Source: Myxococcales bacterium (lineage in GTDB: Bacteria > Myxococcota_A > Polyangia > Polyangiales > Polyangiaceae). Taken from it: 32,144 bases of DNA. The position numbers and the translations under genes are program-made. This document shows, in pieces, positions 23,412 to 32,144 of the stretch (the stretch's first letter is position 1; each line of letters begins with the position of its first letter). The notes below the pieces were generated by a model, which saw only the letters and a program-made list of their open reading frames with translations, had not been told where the DNA came from and searched no databases. The stretch is from contig JANXVA010000744.1 of NCBI GenBank assembly GCA_025351875.1, forward strand, positions 1 through 32,144, in the 5' to 3' direction.

Positions 23412-24285
23412 AGTAGCGCGCCGGCATTCCCTCTTCGGGGGTGAGCGGCTCGACGCGCAGCATCTCGAGAGCGATCTCCTTGATGCGCTGATCCTTGCCG
23501 AGTCGCACGTGCAGGCGGTCACCGTCGGTCTTCACGACGTCACACCGCCCGAACGCGAAGTGCTCGACGATGTCGCCGGGCTCGGGGACCATCTCGTCCT
23601 CGGTCTCGGCCTCGACGGGCTTCGCGATGCGCTGGGGCATCGCCTGGTTCATCGAGCTGAAGGTCGGAGACGGGCGAGCCGCGGGCGCGGGCGCCGGTGC
23701 GGGCACCCGCGGGGCTTCGGTCACGGCGACGCGCGAGGCCTCGGCAAATCCGACCTGGACCGCGGAGGGGACCACGGCGGGCGCCGATGGCGGAGCGGGT
23801 GCGGTCGCGGCGGTCTGCGGGCTCGGTGCAGCGGCAGGCCGAGGTGCGCCTTCGGTCGCATCGAGCACCCACACTCCGGAGCGGTCGAGCTGGCGGGTCG
23901 CGGTCACGTCGTCGAACGCCGTGATGAGCACCTCGAGCGCTTCGATGTTTCCGTCGACGAGGTCACCGGCAATCGTGTCGAGGCCGGAGTCTGTCTCCCG
24001 CGCGAGGACGACGCGCAGACCGCAGGAGACGTCACCGCCCGAGAGGCCGATGCTTCCCTCGAGCGCGATGACCTGCACCGGCCCCGAGATGTGCTTCGGA
24101 ATCGAGGCGGTCCCGCCGCGCGGGTCCACGACGCGAACGTGAACGTCGGAGAGCACTCCGCTGGCTCGCATCCACCCTGCGAGGACCACCTCGTCGCGGA
24201 GCGCACCAAGCAGTGAATCAGGCAGCTTCGCGGGGTTCGAGAGGCGAAGCAGGAGGTGGCGCGCCGAGGATGTCGAGACGGTCAT
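23389..24285 (-). CDS. PPC/DUF296-domain protein with a C-terminal extra domain
   Basis: 298 residues from ATG 24285, which overlaps the upstream stop as ATGA. Residues about 25-127 look like a PPC (DUF296) domain: AGWMRASGVLSDVHVRVVDP, GPVQVIALEGSIGLSGGDVS and AGDLVDGNIEALEVLITAF. In bacterial PPC proteins the sequence after the glycine turn usually carries metal-binding His residues (H-x-H and GGHL); here these read CGLRV and AGDL, so the metal site appears lost. An Ala/Pro linker (about 147-215) leads to a C-terminal domain of some 70 residues with PGDIVEHFAFGRCDVVKTDG and KDQRIKEIALEMLRVEPL. PPC proteins are thought to be DNA-associated; that is not shown here. Confidence 0.65.
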   Translation of the reverse strand: MTVSTSSARHLLLRLSNPAKLPDSLLGALRDEVVLAGWMRASGVLSDVHVRVVDPRGGTASIPKHISGPVQVIALEGSIGLSGGDVSCGLRVVLARETDSGLDTIAGDLVDGNIEALEVLITAFDDVTATRQLDRSGVWVLDATEGAPRPAAAPSPQTAATAPAPPSAPAVVPSAVQVGFAEASRVAVTEAPRVPAPAPAPAARPSPTFSSMNQAMPQRIAKPVEAETEDEMVPEPGDIVEHFAFGRCDVVKTDGDRLHVRLGKDQRIKEIALEMLRVEPLTPEEGMPARYFKLARRL

Positions 24286-25421
24286 GGTTTCTTTTCTTCG
24301 TTCTCTTCCGCGGGACAGCCAGGCCGTTCGCCCGTCCGCTTACCCGCGCTGGCCGGACAGAAATCGTTCTTGTCGAGGATGCCGTCGCCGTCGGTGTCGC
24401 GCGCGGTCGGGGCGTAGATCGCGCCGAGCACGAAGCGGAACCGAGGAACGGTGATGGCCGCGTCGCCGATCGGAATCGGTCCGCCGCCGCCCGCGATGAA
24501 GGAGATGTCACCCGCGAGGAGCGGCGCGCTGCGCAGCGCGATCAGCCACTCGGCGGGGGTGATCGATTTGCCGTTGGGCTTGCTCGTGATGCCGAACGCG
24601 GACTGCGCGGTGTCGTGCTGCTCGGCGAAGTTCACGTAGGCGCGCCCTTCGAGCATCAGCGACAAACGTTCGTGGTCGATGATGTCGACGCCGGCGCCGG
24701 CGCCCGTCGCCAGCTGTGAGCCGACGCGCGCGCCCGCGAACTCGGTGGTGGGGCGGAGCCGTGCGCCGACCTCCAGCCCGGCGAAGAGCACGTGATAGCG
24801 ATAGTCGGCGGCGAGCGCCGGGGCGAAGACTGCGCTCCGCTCGCCCGCGAAGTCGGAGCTGTCGCCGGTCGGTGCGGAGACCGTCATCCGGCCGGCGAGC
24901 GACCACGAGCTCGGGGCCTTCTCCGCCTGCGCATCAGGCGAGATGCGCTCGCGCGGAACGAGCGCGTAGGCGAAGCCGAAGCGGAGATCGCGGACGGCTG
25001 TGTCGTGCAGAGACTCGCCGCCGGTGAGCGGGCTCGTGCCCGCTCCCGACTCGACGAACGTGTAGGGCAGCGCGAAGTCGAGCTGGAGGCGGGGAGTCAA
25101 GCCATAGGCGAAGAGGAAGTTCCCGGTGACCTGGTTATCGACGGCGTACTGATTGCTGCCGCCGGGGCCCGGGGACGCGACGCGGAGGATCACCGGCCGC
25201 GAGAGGTACGTCGCCATCAGCCCGAAGCCGACCTGGCCCTCACCGACCGTCTCCGTTCCGCCGACCGTCGCGAAGCGCGTAGGTCCCGGGCTCGGCCAGT
25301 ACGTGTCGCTGTTGATGCACGTGTTGACGAGCGGGTTCGTGCACTCCTTCGCTCGCGCTTCACGCCCTCCGAGACCGACGAAGCTCGACGCGAGGATCAG
25401 CGCTGCCGTCGCGCGGATCAT
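24282..25421 (-). CDS. Outer-membrane beta-barrel protein with thrombospondin-type-3 tail
   Basis: 379 residues from ATG 25421, which opens a clean signal peptide (IRATAALILASSFVGLGG, cleavage after ARA); ATG 25475 would add 18 residues. The mature protein starts with a Cys pair (ECTNPLVNTC) and is then barrel-like throughout: VGEGQVGFGLMATYLSRPVI, NFLFAYGLTPRLQLDFALPY, DLRFGFAYALVPRERIS. It ends with RDTDGDGILDKNDFCP, a calcium-binding TSP3-type repeat. In related myxobacterial proteins this repeat normally joins the barrel to an OmpA domain; here the chain stops about 25 residues later, so the OmpA domain is missing. Transported substrate unknown; coupled to the PPC gene. Confidence 0.72.
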   Translation of the reverse strand: MIRATAALILASSFVGLGGREARAKECTNPLVNTCINSDTYWPSPGPTRFATVGGTETVGEGQVGFGLMATYLSRPVILRVASPGPGGSNQYAVDNQVTGNFLFAYGLTPRLQLDFALPYTFVESGAGTSPLTGGESLHDTAVRDLRFGFAYALVPRERISPDAQAEKAPSSWSLAGRMTVSAPTGDSSDFAGERSAVFAPALAADYRYHVLFAGLEVGARLRPTTEFAGARVGSQLATGAGAGVDIIDHERLSLMLEGRAYVNFAEQHDTAQSAFGITSKPNGKSITPAEWLIALRSAPLLAGDISFIAGGGGPIPIGDAAITVPRFRFVLGAIYAPTARDTDGDGILDKNDFCPASAGKRTGERPGCPAEENEEKKP

Positions 25422-25530
25422 CGCGCGATTCGCGGCGCGATGAATGGGCAGAGCACCGGCCCGCAGCGATCGCATCAGCGGGGACCATACCAGAGTTGAC
25501 TCCTCGGCTTCATTGGGAAATGACGGGGGC

Positions 25531-26166
25531 ATGTCTTATCGTTCCGCTGCCGCGCCGGCGCGCCTCCTCCTCGGCAGCGGGTCGCCTCGACGGCGAGAGA
25601 TCCTGACGAGCCTTCGCGTCCCCTTCGTCGTCCATGTCGCGGGCGTCGATGAATCGACGCGCGCGGGTGAGGGCCCTGCTCTCTACCTCGAGCGGGTGGT
25701 GCTCGCGAAGCTCGCGGCCGTCGCCGCGGTGTTCGCGCCGTCCTTCGAGGCCTCCGAGGAGATCCGGTCGGCGGACGCCGTCCTCGTCGCGGACACCTCC
25801 GTCATCGACGACGGCGCGATCCTCGGCAAGCCCGCCGACGTGGCCGAGGCCGAGGCGATGATCGCGCGCCTCGCCGGTCGCACGCACGAGGTGTGGACCC
25901 GCTTCGCGCTCGGCGGTCCGGCGCCCGGCGGGGCCGTGTTACACGCCGAGACGGTCGTGACACGCGTCACCTTCCGCCCCCTGACGGCCGCTCGGATCCG
26001 TAGCTATGCCGAGAGCGGCGAGGGGACCGACAAGGCCGGCGCCTACGCCGTGCAAGGCCTCGGCGCCGGCATCGTCGCGCGCATCGAGGGCTCGTACACG
26101 AACGTCGTCGGGCTGCCGGCCTGCGAGGTGCTCGCGGCGCTCGAGGGGCTCGGGCTCGCTCCGTGA
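25531..26166 (+). CDS. maf: Maf-family nucleotide pyrophosphatase
   Basis: 211 residues from ATG 25531 with GGGGG just upstream. Maf proteins hydrolyse non-canonical or pyrimidine NTPs (dTTP, UTP, m5UTP and others) to the monophosphate, acting as house-cleaning enzymes; some affect septum formation. The motifs are in order: LLLGSGSPRRREIL (S-x-S-P-R-R substrate loop) at residues 12-25, VLVADTSVIDDGAILGKP with the catalytic Asp, and DKAGAYAVQGLGAGIVARIE followed by GSYTNVVGLP. The canonical D-T-V is D-T-S here. The stop overlaps the start of the GT39 gene as GTGA, so the two are coupled. Confidence 0.92.
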   Translation: MSYRSAAAPARLLLGSGSPRRREILTSLRVPFVVHVAGVDESTRAGEGPALYLERVVLAKLAAVAAVFAPSFEASEEIRSADAVLVADTSVIDDGAILGKPADVAEAEAMIARLAGRTHEVWTRFALGGPAPGGAVLHAETVVTRVTFRPLTAARIRSYAESGEGTDKAGAYAVQGLGAGIVARIEGSYTNVVGLPACEVLAALEGLGLAP

Positions 26167-27500
26167 AGAGGCGCGACGCGCTCGTCGTCACGCTCGTCGC
26201 GCTCGTCGCGAGGCTCGTGGTGGTCGTCTGGGCGGCGGGGGCGATCCCTCCGACGGCCGACGGCGAGTACTACCATCGGCTCGCGACGAGGCTGGCGACC
26301 GGCCAGGGCTACACGTGGCTCTGGCCCGACGGTGTCGTGACGGCTGCGGCGCACTACCCGGTCGGCTATCCGGCGCTCATCGGGGCGGCGTACGTCGCCT
26401 TCGGCACGAAGCCCGTGGTCGCGATGCTGGTCAACGCGCTGATCGGCACCGCGGGAGCGTGGGCCGCGCATGATCTGCTGCGCCGCGCGACCTCTCGTAG
26501 GCTGGCGCTCGCGGGGGGACTCGCGTTGGCGCTCCACCCCGCGCTCGTGCCCTACACGGCGGCGCTGATGACCGAGGGCGTGACGGCCGCGCTCCTCGTG
26601 ATCGCCACGGCGTTCGCCGAGCGAGCCCACCGCGCAGAGCAGCGGCGGTCGGCGATCACGTGGCTCGTCGCGTGTGGCCTCTTGATGGGCGTCGCGACGC
26701 TCGTGCGGCCGCAGTCGCTCGTCCTCGCGCCTGTGCTCGGCTGGCTGGCCACGCGAGCCACGACGCGAGCCGCGATCGCCGGAGTCGTCGCCGTGACCGC
26801 GCTCGCGCTCGCGGTGTGCGCGCCGTGGACCCTACGCAACTGCCGCCGGATGGAGCAGTGCGCGCTCGTCAGCGTGAACGGAGGCTGGAACCTCGCGATC
26901 GGAACGCAGACGACAGGCGGTGGCTGGCAGGAGATGATCGTTCCCGACGCGTGCAAGGAGGTCTTCGCCGAGGCTGCGAAGGACGAGTGCTTCGGACGCG
27001 AGGCTCGCAAGACGATCTCCGGCGACCCGCTGCGCTGGCTCGCACGCGCGCCGGCGAAGCTCCGCGTCACGCTCGACTACTTCGGCGCGGCTCCCTGGTA
27101 CCTGCACGTCGCGAACCCCGAGCGCTTTCCCTATCGCGCCAAGGTCGCGCTCGGGGTCCTCGAGACGCTCGCGTCGCGCCTCTTGCTCGTCGGGGCGCTG
27201 GTGAGCGTGCGCAAGCTCGACGGTCCGCGGAGGCTGCTGCGCGAGGCGGCCACCGGCTTCGGTCTGCTCGCTTGCTTCATGACCGCGGGCGCCACGGGCT
27301 ACCTCGCCTGTGCGCTCGCTCTCCTTCTGCTCGGGCCCCGCGAGCTGGTGCGCCTGCCACGCATCGTCCCGGTGACCGCCGCAGTGCTCGTCGCGACCGC
27401 GGTGCTCCACGTGGTCTTCTTCGGCGCAGGCCGCTACGGGCTCGTCGTCGTGCCCTTCGTCACCGCGCTCGCGTTCGTGCGCCCCGAGCGCGCGGGCTAA
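26163..27500 (+). CDS. Membrane glycosyltransferase, GT39/PMT-like family
   Basis: 445 residues from GTG 26163. The start MKRRDALVVTLVALVARLVV, then WAAGAIPPTADGEYYHRLAT, matches the first transmembrane segment and luminal acidic motif of GT-C glycosyltransferases (dolichyl/undecaprenyl-phosphate-sugar users); the Asp-Gly-Glu in TADGEYYH is the likely catalytic region. About ten hydrophobic segments follow. The C-terminal loop AGRYGLVVVPFVTALAFVRP resembles the R-Y-x-x-P motif common in these families. It most likely transfers a sugar from a polyprenyl carrier onto protein or lipid in the envelope. It is coupled to maf; sugar and acceptor unknown. Confidence 0.78.
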   Translation: MKRRDALVVTLVALVARLVVVVWAAGAIPPTADGEYYHRLATRLATGQGYTWLWPDGVVTAAAHYPVGYPALIGAAYVAFGTKPVVAMLVNALIGTAGAWAAHDLLRRATSRRLALAGGLALALHPALVPYTAALMTEGVTAALLVIATAFAERAHRAEQRRSAITWLVACGLLMGVATLVRPQSLVLAPVLGWLATRATTRAAIAGVVAVTALALAVCAPWTLRNCRRMEQCALVSVNGGWNLAIGTQTTGGGWQEMIVPDACKEVFAEAAKDECFGREARKTISGDPLRWLARAPAKLRVTLDYFGAAPWYLHVANPERFPYRAKVALGVLETLASRLLLVGALVSVRKLDGPRRLLREAATGFGLLACFMTAGATGYLACALALLLLGPRELVRLPRIVPVTAAVLVATAVLHVVFFGAGRYGLVVVPFVTALAFVRPERAG

Positions 27501-27515
27501 AGGGCTGAAACGCGG

Positions 27516-27872
27516 TCACTTGCACTTGGGACCGACATCCTTGCAGCGCCCGCGCACGACGAGCTGCCCCGGGCACACGAGCTTCGCACCCTGCTTCTTC
27601 GCGTGGACGGTGGTCTCGGTGCAGCAGGAGCTGATCAGCCGCTTGTAGCAAAGGTCGTCCGCCGGGGGCTCCGCGGTGCTCACCGCGACGATCGTGCCAG
27701 CCGCAGGAGGGTCCTTGTCGGGCTTGTCGGCGCCCATCATGGGCGAGCCGGGGGCGATGGAGGGCGGCGGCGCCTCGGCGGCGCGCCCGATCGGGACGTA
27801 CGTGACGGGCGGCCTGCGCGGCGGCTCCGCACACGCGCCGATCCCGACCAGGAGCAGCGGCCACGCCTTCAT
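27516..27872 (-). CDS. Small cysteine-rich lipoprotein
   Basis: 118 residues from ATG 27872. Signal peptide KAWPLLLVGIGACAEPPRRP with lipobox Ile-Gly-Ala-Cys. A Pro/Ala/Asp linker (residues 15-70) is followed by a compact C-terminal part with six cysteines: DDLCYKRLISSCCTETTVHA, LVCPGQLVVRGRCKDVGPKC. The cysteine spacing suggests disulfide bonds in the periplasm. No family recognised. It lies tail-to-tail with the GT39 gene and head-to-head with the RNase P RNA gene. Confidence 0.7.
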   Translation of the reverse strand: MKAWPLLLVGIGACAEPPRRPPVTYVPIGRAAEAPPPSIAPGSPMMGADKPDKDPPAAGTIVAVSTAEPPADDLCYKRLISSCCTETTVHAKKQGAKLVCPGQLVVRGRCKDVGPKCK

Positions 27873-27934
27873 CCCCCCTAGGATACACATCCACCCCATT
27901 GCGGAGCGAGTGAACCAGTGTCACCTTGCACCCC

Positions 27935-28381
27935 GTCGATGCCGAACAGGCGATCGCCGGCCGTGAACCAAGGCCCGAAAGGGCCAGAAGCGCGGCGGGA
28001 GGAAAGTCCGAGCTCCATAGAGCACGATGCCGGGTAACGCCCGGTCGCGGGAACGCGAAGGAAAGTGCAACAGAGAAGAGACCACCTGCCTCTCTCACTC
28101 GGAAACGAGTGGAGCGGCAGGCCAGGGTGAAACGGCGGGGTAAGAGCCCACCGCGCCTCCGGTAACGGAAGCGGCAAGGCAGACCCCATCGGGAGCAAGG
28201 CCACATAAGCGGGCGTGCGGCTCGACTCGCGCAAGCGGGAAGGGCCGTGGAGGGTGACTCGCTCGAGTCCGCGGGTAGGCTGCTCGAGGCGTCCGGTAAC
28301 GGCCGCCCTAGAGGAATGACCGCCGCCGCATCGAGGGCGACCTCGAGGCGGAACAGAACTCGGCTTAAGGACGACGTCGAC
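27935..28381 (+). ncRNA. rnpB: RNase P RNA, class A
   Basis: About 447 nucleotides; ends are set by the P1 helix, GTCGAT (27935-27940) with the partner ending in GTCGAC (28376-28381). Conserved elements are in order: GAGGAAAGTCCG (27999-28010), the CATAGAGCA-type P5-P7 region, AGGGTGAAACGGCGGGGTAA (from 28124) with AGAGCCCACCG, AGAGGAATGACC (28311-28322) and the 3' ACAGAACTCGGCTTA (28353-28367). It is the catalytic RNA that removes the 5' leader of pre-tRNA. It is followed by an intrinsic terminator. The exact 5' and 3' ends may differ by a few bases. Confidence 0.95.
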
Positions 28382-28383
28382 CA

Positions 28384-28413
28384 GGGACCCGCGAAAGCGG
28401 GTCTCCTGCTTTT
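28384..28413 (+). terminator. Intrinsic terminator of rnpB
   Basis: GACCCGC (28386-28392), tetraloop GAAA, GCGGGTC (28397-28403), then TCCTGCTTTT. The stem can extend by a G-T and a G-C pair on the outside. This is the only site in the window with a clear hairpin plus T tract. Confidence 0.85.
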
Positions 28414-28461
28414 GTGGCCTTCACGCCCGCCTTTCCTGTGCGGAAATCGCACACCGGCGAG

Positions 28462-28481
28462 ACATCGCTCTATCGCGATGT
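28462..28481. promoter_or_regulatory. Palindromic operator in front of the sahR-like gene
   Basis: ACATCGC (28462-28468), six-base spacer TCTATC, GCGATGT (28475-28481): a perfect inverted repeat 12 bases before the GTG start. It overlaps the likely -10 region (TTAGGAT at 28481-28487), well placed for autorepression by the ArsR-type regulator that follows. I cannot compare it with the known SahR motif from the sequence alone. Confidence 0.6.
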
Positions 28482-28493
28482 TAGGATGCGCGC

Positions 28494-29446
28494 GTGTCGA
28501 CCCTGTCTTCTTCCGTCACCACGCTTCAGCTCTTCGCCGAGCCGACCCGTGTACGCCTGATGGCGTTGCTCGAAGAGGAGGAGCTCACCGTGGCCGAGCT
28601 CGTCAACATCACGGAGCTCGCGCAGTCCAGCGTCTCGACCCACCTCGGCAAGCTCCGCGACGCTGGCTTCCTGCGCGATCGCCGCGTCGGCGCCTCGACG
28701 CTCTACAGCCTCAACGACGGGAACATGCCGGAGGGGGCCAAGCAGGTGTGGTCCCTGGTCCGCGGCGAGATCAAGGACGCGGTGCTGGACGGAGACAAGG
28801 GAAGGTGCGCCGCTTTGCTCGAGGCGCGTCAGCGCACGAACGCCTGGCCGGATGCGGTCGCGGGACAGATGGAACGTCACTACTCGCCCGGCCGCACCTG
28901 GGAGGCGACCGCGCGGGGGCTCTTCGGCCTCATGCGCCTGGGAGACGTGCTCGACGCGGGGTCGGGGGACGGCACGCTCGCGCAGCTCCTGGCACCGCGC
29001 GCCAGGAGCGTCACATGCCTCGACCGCAACGAGAAGATGGTCGAGGCCGCCCGCGCGCGATTGGCGAAGCTGAAGAACACCAGCGTCTCTCTCGGCGACG
29101 TGCATGAGCTGCCTTTCGGCGACGCGGCCTTCGATCAGGTCATGTTGTTCAACATCCTGACGCAGGCCACGACGCCTGCCCGCGTCGTTGCCGAAGCTGC
29201 ACGCGTCCTCCGTGAAGGCGGCGACCTCGTCGTCGTCACGCTCGCCTCGCACGCTCACGCCGGCGTGAGCGCCAGCTACCGCGACATCCACTCGGGCTTC
29301 TCCACGGCCCAGCTGAGACGAATGCTGCACAAGACCGGGCTCGTCATCGATACCTGTGACATCACGTGCCGCGAGAAGCGCTCTCCGCACTTCGAAGTCA
29401 TCACTGCTTTCGCCCACAAACCGTTGCAAGCGCATCCCGTGAACCC

Positions 29447-29450
<4 letters not shown>
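28494..29450 (+). CDS. ArsR-family regulator fused to a SAM-methyltransferase domain (SahR-like)
   Basis: 318 residues from GTG 28494. Residues 8-74 are an ArsR winged helix (LTVAELVNITELAQSSVSTH is the recognition region, then LRDRRVGASTLYSL). After a linker comes PGRTWEATARGLFGLMRLGD and the SAM-binding motif VLDAGSGDGTLAQLL (152-166), with LGDVHELPFGDAAFDQVMLF as the later motif. This architecture is that of SahR, described as a repressor that senses S-adenosylhomocysteine and controls methionine-cycle genes in Proteobacteria. The metal site of true ArsR is not evident. Its TGA overlaps the metH ATG (ATGA), and a palindrome lies in front of it. Direct methyltransferase activity cannot be excluded. 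Confidence 0.85.

Positions 29451-32144
<2,694 letters not shown>

Noticed and set aside
28247-29107. Plus-strand open frame starting inside rnpB
   Set aside because: It runs through the RNase P RNA and then out of frame through the SahR-like gene.

Overview
The window is GC-rich bacterial chromosome with very high third-position GC. It encodes many lipoproteins and outer-membrane proteins, a long tetratricopeptide protein, a bactofilin, an LptD-like protein and cobalamin-dependent enzymes. Together these point to a Gram-negative predatory or soil bacterium of the Myxococcota (Polyangia-like). This assignment is inferred from gene content and base composition, not from a marker gene. I see no transposon, prophage, CRISPR array or tRNA. 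The window is mostly housekeeping and envelope genes in short operons.

Layout. 1-3374: the 3' part of a long TPR protein, a 16-bp tandem repeat and a small helical protein. 3393-6231: a divergent pair, an Omp85-type barrel (minus) and a sulfatase-fold lipoprotein (plus), with glyoxalase II following to 7038. 7057-8849 (minus): a conserved unknown protein coupled to a FemAB-like acyltransferase-fold protein that appears to start at CTG. 8894-10132: an OmpA-family lipoprotein and a 3-methyladenine DNA glycosylase. 10116-11648 (minus): bactofilin followed by two lipoproteins. 11733-15069: a peroxiredoxin, a secreted unknown protein and an LptD-like protein. 15151-16093: an iron-storage pair, bacterioferritin and bacterioferritin-associated ferredoxin, with a Fur-like palindrome in front of the ferredoxin. 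16170-18895 (minus): a DUF4266 lipoprotein and lysine 5,6-aminomutase KamD-KamE, with a probably frameshifted small plus-strand gene between them. 19030-22374 (minus): an SRPBCC protein, an ABC-2 permease and a membrane protein in one operon, preceded by a diacylglycerol-kinase-like gene. 22470-25421: a YgfZ-like protein (plus), then an outer-membrane protein with a thrombospondin-type-3 tail coupled to a PPC/DUF296 protein (minus). 25531-27500: Maf and a GT39-type membrane glycosyltransferase. 27516-27872: a cysteine-rich lipoprotein. 27935-28413: RNase P RNA and its terminator. 28494-32144: an ArsR-methyltransferase fusion (SahR-like) overlapping metH, which runs off the end of the window.

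How genes work together. The clearest functional unit is the sahR-metH pair. A regulator expected to sense S-adenosylhomocysteine sits behind a palindromic operator and is translationally coupled to cobalamin-dependent methionine synthase. The second is bfr-bfd, storage and release of iron. The third is kamD-kamE, the two subunits of an adenosylcobalamin/PLP enzyme, sharing one base between stop and start.

The most unusual point is an in-frame TAG at codon 587 of metH. It replaces what should be a glutamate codon, and the conserved reading frame continues undisturbed on both sides. I found no large undescribed system. The candidates for novelty are small: the TAG, the CTG start, the Fur-like site, the frameshifted zinc-type ORF and the PPC-outer-membrane gene pair.
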